Assembly: GCA_900548905.1 (NCBI GenBank)
Contig: URMK01000001.1
Coordinates: 62,001 to 126,000, forward strand
Reading direction: 5' to 3'
Source of the DNA: an uncultured Lachnospiraceae bacterium
GTDB lineage: Bacteria > Bacillota > Clostridia > Lachnospirales > Lachnospiraceae
Length of the DNA stretch: 64,000 bases
The notes under the pieces are model-generated. The model made no database searches, had not been told where the DNA came from, and saw only the letters and a list, made by a program, of their open reading frames with translations. Of this stretch, positions 44,435 through 53,336 are shown one piece after another. How positions within the stretch are numbered: the stretch's first letter is position 1; every line of letters begins with the position of its first letter. The position numbers and the translations under genes were made by a program.

Positions 44435-46990
44435 ATGGATACGCGAAGAATTGACGATTTTGACGCGCTTTTTTTTACAGAAGTTTTTAACCGTCTGCAG
44501 ACGAATATATATATTCTGGATGTGGAAACGGAAACAATTGTTTATATGAATGACGCCATGAAGAGGGAGTTCCGGCTGGAACACCCGGAGGGGAAGCCGT
44601 GCTGGCAGCTTCTGCAGAAAGGAATGACGGGAAAATGCCCGTTCTGCAGCAGAAAAGACAGGACGGCGGAAGGGCCTCCTGCAGTCTGGGATGAGAAGAA
44701 TACAAGGACGGGGCGGGTATACAGGCATTACGACAATTGGACGGAATGGAACGGGAAGCGTTATTATGTGAGTGAATTTACGGACGTTACAGAATATACA
44801 CAGCTGTCCCGGTGTGCCAGGATGGATGATCTGACAGGACTCCATAACCGCAGGGCCGGAAGGGAAATGCTGGCGGAGTGCATGGAGGCGGGCCGGCAGG
44901 AAAACGCTATTATTACCGTTGCTCTGATGGATGTCAATGAATTGAAGAAGATAAATGACAGGTATGGCCATGCAGAAGGGGATCGTCTGCTGTCATGCCT
45001 GTCTGCCGTAGTCAGAGAATGTCTTAAGGAGCATGATATGGTATTCCGGCTGGGCGGCGATGAATTTGTCCTTGCTTTTTATGGAGTGAGCCTTCCGGCT
45101 GCACAAGCGCGCATACGGGAAATCGAAGAACGGTTCCGGGAGGCACAGCAGAAGGATTCCCTGGTTCATCAGGCATCCTTCAGTACAGGGCTGACGGAGG
45201 TTTACCCCGGCGACAGGTATACCATATTGGATATCATCAGACAGGCCGATGAGAAAATGTACCTTCAGAAGCGGGATTATCATATCAGACGGGCAAAAGA
45301 GGAGCTTCTGACAACCGGCCGGGCCGCAGAAACCGCGGATACCTTCCGGTATGATAAGGATCATTTATACGACGCCCTCTCGGCGAGCACGGATGATTAT
45401 TTATTTGTGGGGAACATGAAAACAGGTGTTTTCCGGTATCCGCCGGCCATGGTGAAGGAGTTCGGGCTGCCGGGAGAGATTGTGGAGAATGCGGCGGCCT
45501 TTTGGAGCGGCATGATACATCCCGATGATGAAAAAGGATTTTTGGAAAGTAATCAGGACATTGCGGAAGGAAGAGTAAATTCCCACAATATCGAATACCG
45601 GGCCAAAAATACCAGAGGGGAATGGATTTGGCTGCGCTGCAGAGGACGGATGCTGAAGGATTCCCAGGGACGGCCGGATCTGTTTGCCGGCATGATTACG
45701 AATCTGGGAAAACTAGACCGGACGGATCATATGACGGGGCTTTTTAACCGGTTTGCCTTTGAGGGGAATATCAAGAAGTATCTGGTGGATCAGGAAGACC
45801 TGAACCGCATGGATGTTATGATTCTGGATATGGATTCTTTTAAAAATGTGAATGATCTGTATGACAGGGCCTTCGGGGACGGAGTGCTCCGGACGACGGC
45901 ACAGAAGATTTCCCAAATGCTTTCCCCCAATGCATCGATTTACCGTCTGGACGGCGATGAATTCGGCATCCTGCTATTGAATGGGGAGGAGAGGGAAGCG
46001 CAGAAGATCTTTGGTGACATACAGAACAAGTTTTGCCGCCAGCAGGAATATAACGGCAAAAAATACTATTGTACCATATCTGCCGGCTGTGCGGTTTATC
46101 CGTCCGATGCGGACAACTACCTGGATCTGTTGAAATTTGCCAACTATTCCCTGGAACATTCCAAACAGAAGGGGAAGAACCGGATGACCCTGTTTTCCGG
46201 GGAGCTTATCAGGGAAAAGGAACGGACGCTCGAACTGACGGAGCTGCTCAGGGAGAGTATCGAAAACGGCTTCACCGGCTTTTCCATCAGCTATCAGCCC
46301 CAGGTATATGCGGAAACCGGGGAAATCTGCGGTGCGGAGGCTCTGGCCAGGTGGCACTGCCCGAAGTATGGGGATATTTCACCGGTAGAGTTCATCCCTC
46401 TGCTGGAGCAGAGCGGTCTGATTATCCCGATGGGCAGCTGGATCCTGTACCATGCGGTGGAGCAGTGCGGGAAATGGCGGAAGAGAAAACCGGATTTCCA
46501 TATCAGCGTCAACCTTTCATACCGGCAGCTGCTTGAGGGGGATATCGTGGAAGGAATACGGGAGACACTGGAGGTACTGCGGATGCCGCCGGAAGGCGTC
46601 ATACTGGAACTGACGGAAACCTATCTGATGAAAGACGCGGCCGGAACCAGGGATATCCTGGATAAAATGAAGCAGGCGGGTATTATGCTGGCGATGGATG
46701 ATTTCGGTATCGGTTACTCCTCCTTGTTTTCCCTTAAAAGCACTCCTGTGGACGTAGTCAAAATCGACAGGGGCTTTGTTAAGGGCATTACCACAGATTT
46801 GTTTAACGCCACATTTGTAAAATCCATAACGGAGCTGTGCCATGATGTTGGCAAAAGAGTCTGCCTGGAGGGTGTGGAAAACCGGAAAGAATATGATGTG
46901 GTAAAAGGAATGGGACTGGAACTGATACAGGGGTTCTATTTCGGAAAGCCGGTAAGGGCGGAGGTTTTTGAAGAACAGTGGCTGTCATAA
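44435..46990 (+). CDS. GGDEF-PAS-GGDEF-EAL cyclic-di-GMP protein
   Basis: 851 residues, no membrane segments. A PAS-like N-terminal domain (1-120) includes a GKCPFC motif near 68-73 that could bind metal or sense redox. The first GGDEF domain has the canonical RLGGDEF site (near 206-210). A PAS_3 domain (about 310-425) follows. The second GGDEF domain has a degenerate RLDGDEF site (near 504-510). The EAL domain keeps EALARWH (near 634) and DDFGIGYSSL, so phosphodiesterase activity is plausible. It may both make and break c-di-GMP in response to two signals. Confidence 0.94.
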   Translation: MDTRRIDDFDALFFTEVFNRLQTNIYILDVETETIVYMNDAMKREFRLEHPEGKPCWQLLQKGMTGKCPFCSRKDRTAEGPPAVWDEKNTRTGRVYRHYDNWTEWNGKRYYVSEFTDVTEYTQLSRCARMDDLTGLHNRRAGREMLAECMEAGRQENAIITVALMDVNELKKINDRYGHAEGDRLLSCLSAVVRECLKEHDMVFRLGGDEFVLAFYGVSLPAAQARIREIEERFREAQQKDSLVHQASFSTGLTEVYPGDRYTILDIIRQADEKMYLQKRDYHIRRAKEELLTTGRAAETADTFRYDKDHLYDALSASTDDYLFVGNMKTGVFRYPPAMVKEFGLPGEIVENAAAFWSGMIHPDDEKGFLESNQDIAEGRVNSHNIEYRAKNTRGEWIWLRCRGRMLKDSQGRPDLFAGMITNLGKLDRTDHMTGLFNRFAFEGNIKKYLVDQEDLNRMDVMILDMDSFKNVNDLYDRAFGDGVLRTTAQKISQMLSPNASIYRLDGDEFGILLLNGEEREAQKIFGDIQNKFCRQQEYNGKKYYCTISAGCAVYPSDADNYLDLLKFANYSLEHSKQKGKNRMTLFSGELIREKERTLELTELLRESIENGFTGFSISYQPQVYAETGEICGAEALARWHCPKYGDISPVEFIPLLEQSGLIIPMGSWILYHAVEQCGKWRKRKPDFHISVNLSYRQLLEGDIVEGIRETLEVLRMPPEGVILELTETYLMKDAAGTRDILDKMKQAGIMLAMDDFGIGYSSLFSLKSTPVDVVKIDRGFVKGITTDLFNATFVKSITELCHDVGKRVCLEGVENRKEYDVVKGMGLELIQGFYFGKPVRAEVFEEQWLS

Positions 46991-47002
46991 ATGGATAAAT
47001 AG

Positions 47003-47039
47003 AAAGAGATAGAAGCGATTGCGCTCCTATCTCTTTTTC
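47003..47039 (+). terminator. Terminator after the GGDEF/EAL gene
   Basis: AAAGAGATAG pairs with CTATCTCTTT around an inner AGCG/CGCT stem; the T-run ends at 47038. Confidence 0.85.
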
Positions 47040-47170
47040 GATTACTATCATATCATAAAAAGTGGAAAATGTCAAGTCTTGTAATGGATGCGCGGCGGAC
47101 GTATAATAGGCATTCCCGGCGGGAAAAACTGATAAAACAGGGGGATGGGAAAATAGAAAGGGATGGGGAC

Positions 47171-47710
47171 ATGGACGAAAATTTTTTCGAAATGATTCTG
47201 GCGGAAAAAGAGAAGCAGGAAATGACTGTTCTTATGGCCTGCAACGATAAGACGGCCCGGTTCGGGTTAAGCCTTACGGAACAGGAGGCACATGAACTGG
47301 TAATCTGCAGGAATGAAAGCCTGAAAAAGTACCGGAGGGTGGAATTTGGCGGCGGGATTCTGGATAAGCTTATTTTTGCCTTTTGTGATTCCCCGTATAT
47401 CAGTCAGGATGGCTACAAAGAGACGATGGAAGAGCTGCAGGATATTTTCTATTGCTTTAAAAACGAAGCGGCGGATCAGCTGACGGACGATGAACTTCTG
47501 GCTTTCATGAAGGAACAGTTTGACGTAATCTGCATGGGGGACACGGAATATCTGCGGAGCACCTGCCTGCCCCGGTTTGCCTCCGCGATCCGCGCCGGAT
47601 ATGAAGGGTATCGGAAAAGCGGAGGAAATGGGGAATATGAAAAGCTGAGTGAGGAGGAACGATGGGATGAGACGTTGTACATGGATGTGGTAAAGGAATT
47701 ATTTTGGTAA
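47171..47710 (+). CDS. DUF6323-family protein
   Basis: 179 residues, cytoplasmic, helix-rich and acidic. The opening NFFEMILAEKEKQEMTVLMACNDKTARFGLSLTEQEAHELVICRNESLKKYRRVEFGGG fits the DUF6323 family, where function is unknown. The ATG at 47171 is preceded by AAAGGGATGGGG. A further match is the DSPYISQDGYKETMEELQDIFYCFKNE segment. It is followed after 80 bases by a DUF6179 gene on the same strand; the two families are known to me as neighbours in Clostridia, so they likely form one functional unit. Confidence 0.8.
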   Translation: MDENFFEMILAEKEKQEMTVLMACNDKTARFGLSLTEQEAHELVICRNESLKKYRRVEFGGGILDKLIFAFCDSPYISQDGYKETMEELQDIFYCFKNEAADQLTDDELLAFMKEQFDVICMGDTEYLRSTCLPRFASAIRAGYEGYRKSGGNGEYEKLSEEERWDETLYMDVVKELFW

Positions 47711-47790
47711 CGGATCGGAAAGGCCTGCGTATCCACTGCGCGGACCGTGCATAATTGCGTGCCTGCGGACACAGGCGGACAGGAGCGGGA

Positions 47791-48666
47791 ATGGGAAAAG
47801 TGGCGGACTATGATATGGCGGAGCTTTTACCCGTAGTCGCATGGCTTACGGATAAATATACCTCCAGGGAAAGCAGTTCGGTGACCTATGAGACGGCGGC
47901 GGTGCTTATGGAGGCAGTCTGTTACTGTATACGGGAATGCTTTTCCGGTAATCCGTATGGGGTTACGTCTCCGGGAAAAGGCCTGGGGGCCAGGCAGGCT
48001 TATGATAAAGGATATCAGAAGGTGACGCAGAAGGCGCAGGCGGCAAAGGAACTGTATGAAAAGCTGACAGACGGCTTTGAGGATTACGGCTGCCTGAATT
48101 ACAGGGATACGATCCGGAAGGGGCTTCCGGCTTTTTTCATGAAATACGATGCCCGGTTCCGTCCCCAGGATCAAATCCTCATGCTGGACTATCCGGATTT
48201 GGCGGCAGGGGAGGCGCTTGCCGGCGTGGACAAGATTTACAGCTATCTTAAGCATATTACCATAGAGAACAAGCTGCTGGGACAATTTCCGGGGCATGCG
48301 GTGTGTGAACTGCTGGAGAATCAGCAGGCGGATTATAGAAACCTGTACATGGATAATATCTGCTATCCGGTGCTGCTTCAGGCTGTCATGTGTATGATAG
48401 GCGACACTCCGGTACAGGAACTGCGGACCGGCAGGGAGGAGCAAAAGCTTCTTTACGTTTATCTGGAAGGGGACAGTCTGGATAGGGCATCTGAGAAAAT
48501 AAGGGCCCTTCTTGTTTTGCTGGTATCCAGAATGGGCTTTGGCCAAGAGGAGCAGGCGTATTTTGGGAAGATGGGAAGAGAACTGGCCGCGCGGCTTCTT
48601 CTGCTTTCCCAAGTCAAATATTCTGCAGCCGGCGGAGGGGAATTTGAACCCTTCGGCAGTCGTTAA
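47791..48666 (+). CDS. DUF6179-domain protein
   Basis: 291 residues, cytoplasmic, mostly helical. It begins ADYDMAELLPVVAWLTDKYTSRESSSVTYETAAVLMEAVCYCI and contains YDARFRPQDQILMLDYPDL, features of DUF6179. No catalytic motif is apparent. The ATG at 47791 has AGGAG upstream. It appears to be cotranscribed with the DUF6323 gene and ends in its own terminator. Function unknown. Confidence 0.78.
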   Translation: MGKVADYDMAELLPVVAWLTDKYTSRESSSVTYETAAVLMEAVCYCIRECFSGNPYGVTSPGKGLGARQAYDKGYQKVTQKAQAAKELYEKLTDGFEDYGCLNYRDTIRKGLPAFFMKYDARFRPQDQILMLDYPDLAAGEALAGVDKIYSYLKHITIENKLLGQFPGHAVCELLENQQADYRNLYMDNICYPVLLQAVMCMIGDTPVQELRTGREEQKLLYVYLEGDSLDRASEKIRALLVLLVSRMGFGQEEQAYFGKMGRELAARLLLLSQVKYSAAGGGEFEPFGSR

Positions 48667-48690
48667 GGGAACAAAAGAGCTTCCCTTTTT
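48665..48690 (+). terminator. Terminator after the DUF6179 gene
   Basis: AAGGGAA (48665-48671) pairs with TTCCCTT (48681-48687), then further T. The stem begins within the stop codon. Confidence 0.75.
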
Positions 48691-48731
48691 CATATATTAT
48701 AGTAAGAACAAAGATAGAAAAAGGGACGGCT

Positions 48732-49355
48732 ATGATGAAAGGAATCGACGTTTCCGAGTATCAGGGGATAATTGACTGGAAAAAGGTGAAGGCGGCAGGC
48801 TGCCGTTTCGCTGTGCTGCGAGCGGTAAGAAGCGATGGGAGTGCGGATATGCAGTTTGAGGCAAACGTAAGGGGCTGTCTGGAGAATGACATACCCTTTG
48901 ATGTGTACCGCTATACGTATGCCCTTCTGCCGACGGAGGCGCTGGAGGAGGCTGAACAGATAATCCGGCTTCTGCAGGCATATGGAATAAGAAAGTGCAG
49001 AATATGGTGGGATGTGGAGGACCCTTCCCTGGAAAACCGGGGAAAAGAAGTTCTTACAGGCCTGATCAGGACCGCTGAGAATACGGCGGCCGGAGCGGGA
49101 TATGCGTTTGGCATTTATACGGGACTGTTTTTTTACAGAGAGGGTTATTTTGATGCACAAGCTCTTGACTGTCCTGTATGGATAGCTGATTATCCCATAT
49201 CACGCAGTTTCCCTTTTTCGGAGGAACCGCCTGCAGACGGTTACAGGCCGGTGATCGGGCAGCCGCTTTTTGCCTGGCAGTATTCCGGCAGAGGGACTAT
49301 TGACGGGATCCTGGCGCCGGTGGATCTGGACGTCTGCTATATGCCTTTTAGGTGA
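48732..49355 (+). CDS. GH25-family lysozyme-like protein
   Basis: 207 residues. KGIDVSEYQGIIDWKKVKAAGCRFAVLRA and IWWDVEDPSL give the acidic residues of GH25 muramidases, and AWQYSGRGTIDGILAPVDLDVCY is the usual ending. The enzyme cleaves the N-acetylmuramic acid to N-acetylglucosamine bond. No signal peptide or cell-wall binding domain is present, so export would need another route, or the substrate is internal. Starts at 48732 and 48735 are equally possible. Confidence 0.9.
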   Translation: MMKGIDVSEYQGIIDWKKVKAAGCRFAVLRAVRSDGSADMQFEANVRGCLENDIPFDVYRYTYALLPTEALEEAEQIIRLLQAYGIRKCRIWWDVEDPSLENRGKEVLTGLIRTAENTAAGAGYAFGIYTGLFFYREGYFDAQALDCPVWIADYPISRSFPFSEEPPADGYRPVIGQPLFAWQYSGRGTIDGILAPVDLDVCYMPFR

Positions 49356-49489
49356 TAGGAGGATATGCCCGGGCAGCCTGTCTGAAAACGCATAAAAGCG
49401 GGAAGAAATTCGAAGATTTATCCTTGTCTTTTTGTCTGGGAGTAGGTATGATAAGAAGAAATACAATATTCCGGAGTGGAGGTAGGATA

Positions 49490-50245
49490 ATGAAAAAGAA
49501 ACATTTGATAACGCTGGCGGCGGCTGCCGCTGCGGCCCTGTTTTGTATGCTTCCTGTAAAAGCGGACGCGGCTGAACTCATCCGTTCGGATGAATATGGA
49601 GAGGTTCTGGTGGTGGATGTACCCGGAGGGGAAGGACTTCTGTTTATGGGCAATACCAGCGACAAGGTTATGCAGTTCCTGAAGGAAAGCGCAGGAGATC
49701 CCTATTTTGTGAGATATAATGTAATGGACGCCACTTTGGCTAAAGTAAAAGCCACCGCCAGTTCCATCCTTGTATTCGACGAGGAAGGAGAGCTGACAGG
49801 CGTAAAGGGACCGGCAGAGATCGGGCAGGATATTGCAGCTCATCAGGCAATGATAGAGGCCCTGAACCAAATGGATCCCCAGCAGCAGGCGGCATTGGAA
49901 AACCAGCAGCTTGCAAGCCTGGCAGCCCAGCAGAAGGAGTTGCAGGAAGCCGGGGAGGAGGCGCTGGAACAGGCCGGCCAGGCTGCGGCGGCGGGCAATG
50001 AGGCCGAAGCCGCACAGTATCAGTTTGCGGCGGTGCTGTGTGAGCAGCTTCTGGCGGTGGCAAACGCGAAGCAGCAGGCAGTTCTCCTTTATCAGCAGCA
50101 GGCGGCGGCCGAAGCCGGGCAGGTTCTTTTGTCCATACAGGAACTGGCGGGAGTGATACAACAGGAAATTGCGGATTATTCCCTGCAGTATCAACAGGTG
50201 ATGACGCAGGCGGTTATGACGGAGCTTTTCCAGTCTATGCTGTGA
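49490..50245 (+). CDS. Secreted Gln/Ala-rich protein of unknown function
   Basis: 251 residues. A signal peptide (KKKHLITLAAAAAAALFCML, cut near VKADA) leads to a small beta-type stretch (about 27-110), then a long helical, Gln/Ala/Glu-rich region (about 115-245) with MDPQQQAALENQQLASLAAQ and QQQAAAEAGQ runs, likely coiled coil. No known domain is recognised. The ATG at 49490 has GGAGGT at 7 bases. It ends in a shared bidirectional terminator. A cell-surface or envelope-associated role is only a guess. Confidence 0.75.
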   Translation: MKKKHLITLAAAAAAALFCMLPVKADAAELIRSDEYGEVLVVDVPGGEGLLFMGNTSDKVMQFLKESAGDPYFVRYNVMDATLAKVKATASSILVFDEEGELTGVKGPAEIGQDIAAHQAMIEALNQMDPQQQAALENQQLASLAAQQKELQEAGEEALEQAGQAAAAGNEAEAAQYQFAAVLCEQLLAVANAKQQAVLLYQQQAAAEAGQVLLSIQELAGVIQQEIADYSLQYQQVMTQAVMTELFQSML

Positions 50246-50264
50246 CGGCTGTGAGAACGAGATT

Positions 50265-50304
50265 AAAAGGCCCGGCGTACCTTCCGAAGTACGCCGGGCC
50301 TTTT
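50265..50304. terminator. Bidirectional terminator
   Basis: A 16-bp stem, AAAAGGCCCGGCGTAC with its complement at 50289-50304, and an 8-base loop. It gives T-runs on both strands and separates two convergent genes. Confidence 0.92.
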
Positions 50305-50314
50305 ACTGTAACTG

Positions 50315-50566
50315 TTAATTCCCCTGCGGGCCGGAAAACATTTCCTTCATATCATTTACCAGCTGCATATCCTCCGGCGTCAGCTTCAGATTGGAACTGA
50401 ATTTTTTTCCGTCAGCCGTGGTTACGGTCATTTCAATCAATGCCCCTTCCGTTACCGCGCCTTTGGATACGGCGTTCAGGAAGGACGGGAATTTGGGGTG
50501 CCTGGCCTTGAACTGCTCCCAGGAGGCCTTTATCTGTAATAATTTCATGGGATTCATCGGATTCAT
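50315..50566 (-). CDS. Small conserved hypothetical protein
   Basis: 83 residues, starting MNPMNPMKLLQIKASWEQFKARHPKFPSFL. The first half is a basic helix, the second a beta-rich stretch (ALIEMTVTTADGKKFSSNLKL) ending in a short acidic helix. Proteins with this opening are widespread in Lachnospiraceae as I recall, without an assigned role. The start at 50566 follows AGGAA at 10 bases; the Met codons at 50557 and 50548 are alternatives. Confidence 0.75.
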   Translation of the reverse strand: MNPMNPMKLLQIKASWEQFKARHPKFPSFLNAVSKGAVTEGALIEMTVTTADGKKFSSNLKLTPEDMQLVNDMKEMFSGPQGN

Positions 50567-50798
50567 AATAATACATTCCTTTCCTGCATAAATAATGCTG
50601 CGGTAGTACAAGTATTTATATTATATCATTTTTATTCCGGCATGGCGAGAAAAATAACAGGAAAAAACGGGAGACAGGGCGTGGTGAAAATGGTAAAATA
50701 AATATGACTGTGAAGATACAGGGCAGTTACAAGTCAGACATCACGCGGCCCGCTGTGAGGTATCACTAGGCTTTCGGGCGAATGAAGGAGATCAGGAT

Positions 50799-51782
50799 AT
50801 GATTTATAAATGTAAGAACTGCGGCGGAAATGTGGTTTATGATCCGGACAGGAAGGCAATGCATTGTCCCTACTGCGACGGCACAGGGAACCAGGAGAAG
50901 GCACCGGGCGGCGGAATGGAACTATGCGCCAACTGCGGGGCGCCTATAGAGGCCGGAGATTATCACAGTGCGGTCAAATGTGAATACTGCGGCCATTATA
51001 CTATTTTTGACGAGAGAGTGGAGGGCGTTTATGAACCACGTTTGATCCTTCCCTTTAAGATGGGAAAGGAAACGGCGGTAAAACGTCTGGAGGAGGAGTT
51101 TTCCAAACGGATTTTTGCGCCGGAATCTTTTTTGTCCCAGGCTACCGTGGAAAAAATGGAAGGGAACTATGTACCCTTCTGGCTGTATGACATGAAAGCG
51201 GACTGCCATTACTCCGGGACGGGAACGCGGGTGCGCGTCTGGGTCAGCGGGGATACGGAGTATACGGAAACCTCTTATTTCCAGGTGAACCGGGATGTGG
51301 ACGTGGACTTTGAAAAGCTTCCGGTGGATGCCTCTCTGGAAATGGAAGATAAGGTAATGGATATGATGGAGCCTTACGGGTATGAGGCCCTGGAGCAGTT
51401 CCAGCCGGAATATATGTCCGGCTTCCTTGGGGAGATCTACAATCAGCCGGCAGAGGCCCTGGAGCCCCGGGCGGAGGAACGTGCGAGGAAGGATGCCTCC
51501 GTTATGCTCCACAATACCATGAATGGATATACAGCCCTGATCCCTGCGCAGGAAACCATCCGTATGCACAATGTGCAATCCAAATATGCGCTGCTTCCTA
51601 TCTGGTGGTATCGCTATAATTATGAAGGCACGAACTATGACTGCTTTGTCAACGGACAGACGGGGAAGGTAATCGGGAAAGCCCCCTTGTGTAAAAAGAG
51701 GATATTCGCTTACAGCGGCACTTTTTTTGCCAGCCTTACCATAATTTTGCTGCTTATAAAAGGAATACTGGAGGTGCTGTGA
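50799..51782 (+). CDS. Zinc-ribbon membrane protein (TFIIB-type zinc ribbon)
   Basis: 327 residues. Two tandem CxxC pairs make zinc ribbons: CKNCGG...CPYC (about 4-26) and CANCGA...CEYC (about 43-65). A long soluble domain with FWLYDMKADCHYSGTG and LLPIWWYRYNYEG follows, and one C-terminal membrane helix (about 305-325). The ATG at 50799 has AAGGAG upstream. It is 1 base ahead of the TPM-domain gene. I infer the two proteins form a membrane-linked pair; their role is unknown. Confidence 0.85.
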   Translation: MIYKCKNCGGNVVYDPDRKAMHCPYCDGTGNQEKAPGGGMELCANCGAPIEAGDYHSAVKCEYCGHYTIFDERVEGVYEPRLILPFKMGKETAVKRLEEEFSKRIFAPESFLSQATVEKMEGNYVPFWLYDMKADCHYSGTGTRVRVWVSGDTEYTETSYFQVNRDVDVDFEKLPVDASLEMEDKVMDMMEPYGYEALEQFQPEYMSGFLGEIYNQPAEALEPRAEERARKDASVMLHNTMNGYTALIPAQETIRMHNVQSKYALLPIWWYRYNYEGTNYDCFVNGQTGKVIGKAPLCKKRIFAYSGTFFASLTIILLLIKGILEVL

Positions 51783-51783
51783 G

Positions 51784-52656
51784 ATGAAAGGATATCTGAA
51801 ATATTTCAGAGTTTATTTTATTATTATATTGGTATTGGCGGTGATTTTTGTCATCCTGTCCCTTGTCGGGGCGGGAGAGAAACAGGCGGTGCGCAGCAAT
51901 ACGGAATGCACCACCACGGAAAGGGTTTTTGACTATGCGGATAAGCTTACAGAGGAGGAAGAAAACAGCCTGCGCGAACTGATTGCCGGGAGGGAAGCGG
52001 AAACAGGCTGTGATATTGTCCTGGTGACATTGGATGAATCCCTGGAAGAGTATGCCAAAAGTTATGAGGCCCAATTGGGCAGCCTGCAGCCTTACCAGTA
52101 TACTATGGTGTATGCGGATAATTTCTATGATGAGCACATGTTCGGTTACAACAAGCCCCAGGGAGACGGCGTCCTTCTGCTTGACAACTGGTACAGGGAG
52201 AGCGACGGCAGTGTTTATTCCTGGCTGAGCACCTGCGGCAAGGCCCAGGATCGTTTCAGCAGTTCCATGATCGACGATCTGCTGAACGAGGCGCTGGAGG
52301 ATGTGGACAGCAATCCCTACAGGGCTTACACAAAATATGTGAATCTGTTCTATTCGGAAATGACAGGCAAAAAAGAAATTCCGGCGGTTTACATGATAGC
52401 TATTGCGGCGGCGGCAACAGCCATATACATAGGTGTCAATCTGGGCAGGAATAAAGGACGGAAAACCACCGGTGTAACTACTTATGTGGCGGGCGGACAT
52501 CCGCAGATCCGTAACCAGAGTGATATTTTTATCAATAAAACCGTAACAAGGCGCCATATCCAGCGGGATGATAACAGCTCCGGCGGTTCCGGAGGCGGAG
52601 GAGGCCATGTTTCCAGCGGCGGCGTATCCCACGGCGGCGGAGGGCACAGCAGATAA
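51784..52656 (+). CDS. TPM-domain membrane protein
   Basis: 290 residues. An N-terminal membrane helix (about 10-30), then a TPM domain (about 45-185: VFDYADKLTEEEENSLRELIAGREAETGCDIVLVTL, later YNKPQGDGVLLLDNW), a second helix (about 202-220), and a Gly/Ser/His-rich tail with SGGSGGGGGHVSSGGVSHGGGGHS. TPM domains occur in proteins linked to photosystem repair, phosphatase activity and envelope stress, so the activity here cannot be fixed. It starts directly after the zinc-ribbon gene. Confidence 0.88.
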   Translation: MKGYLKYFRVYFIIILVLAVIFVILSLVGAGEKQAVRSNTECTTTERVFDYADKLTEEEENSLRELIAGREAETGCDIVLVTLDESLEEYAKSYEAQLGSLQPYQYTMVYADNFYDEHMFGYNKPQGDGVLLLDNWYRESDGSVYSWLSTCGKAQDRFSSSMIDDLLNEALEDVDSNPYRAYTKYVNLFYSEMTGKKEIPAVYMIAIAAAATAIYIGVNLGRNKGRKTTGVTTYVAGGHPQIRNQSDIFINKTVTRRHIQRDDNSSGGSGGGGGHVSSGGVSHGGGGHSR

Positions 52657-52668
52657 AGGGGGTTTTAC

Positions 52669-53292
52669 ATGAAGTTACAGTATTTGGGACATTCCTGTTT
52701 TAAACTAAGCTCCGGTGATTACTCTATTGTGGTGGACCCTTACGAAAATGGTTCCGTACCGGGTCTGAGAGATTTGGAAGTGACGGCAAACCTGTGTTTA
52801 TGCAGCCATGGCCATGGCGATCATCATGGGGATTCCTGTGTGACAACTGCGGAAAGCTTTACACGCAGCCCTTTTTGTATCGAAGCCGTAGAAAGCTGGC
52901 ATGATGCGGATTGCGGCCGAAAACGGGGAAAGAATACCATCCATATTTTCCATGGGGAAGGCATGAAGGTAATCCATCTGGGAGATATGGGATGCCGCCC
53001 GGAAAACTGGCAGGTGGAGCTTTTGAAAGAGGCGGACGCGGTTATGGCTCCCGCTGGCGGCTATTATACGGCGGAGCCTTCCGTTGTCTGCGCTCTGTTA
53101 AAAGAGATAAATCCCAGGATAGTGATTCCTATGCATTACCGGACGGCCAGGAGCGGCTTTCCGGTACTTAAGACCTGCGAAGAGTTTCTTTCTTACTGCA
53201 GCGGCGTTGTGCGTTATGAAACCGATACGCTGGTACTGGACGGGAGTACCAAATCACATACGGCTGTGCTGAAGCAGTGGGCATGCCGGTGA
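52669..53292 (+). CDS. MBL-fold metal-dependent hydrolase, UlaG-like
   Basis: 207 residues of the metallo-beta-lactamase fold. The metal site SHGHGDHHGD (near 46-55) provides the HxHxDH motif, and LGDMG and IVIPMHYRT give the later Asp and His ligands. These enzymes hydrolyse lactones, phosphodiesters or unknown compounds; the substrate is not known. It follows the TPM gene by 12 bases, with AAAGGGGG before the start, so it could be the third gene of that operon. Confidence 0.88.
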   Translation: MKLQYLGHSCFKLSSGDYSIVVDPYENGSVPGLRDLEVTANLCLCSHGHGDHHGDSCVTTAESFTRSPFCIEAVESWHDADCGRKRGKNTIHIFHGEGMKVIHLGDMGCRPENWQVELLKEADAVMAPAGGYYTAEPSVVCALLKEINPRIVIPMHYRTARSGFPVLKTCEEFLSYCSGVVRYETDTLVLDGSTKSHTAVLKQWACR

Positions 53293-53336
53293 GGGGAACG
53301 GTGTCCCTCATAATTTTTTGGGATTAGGAGAATAAC

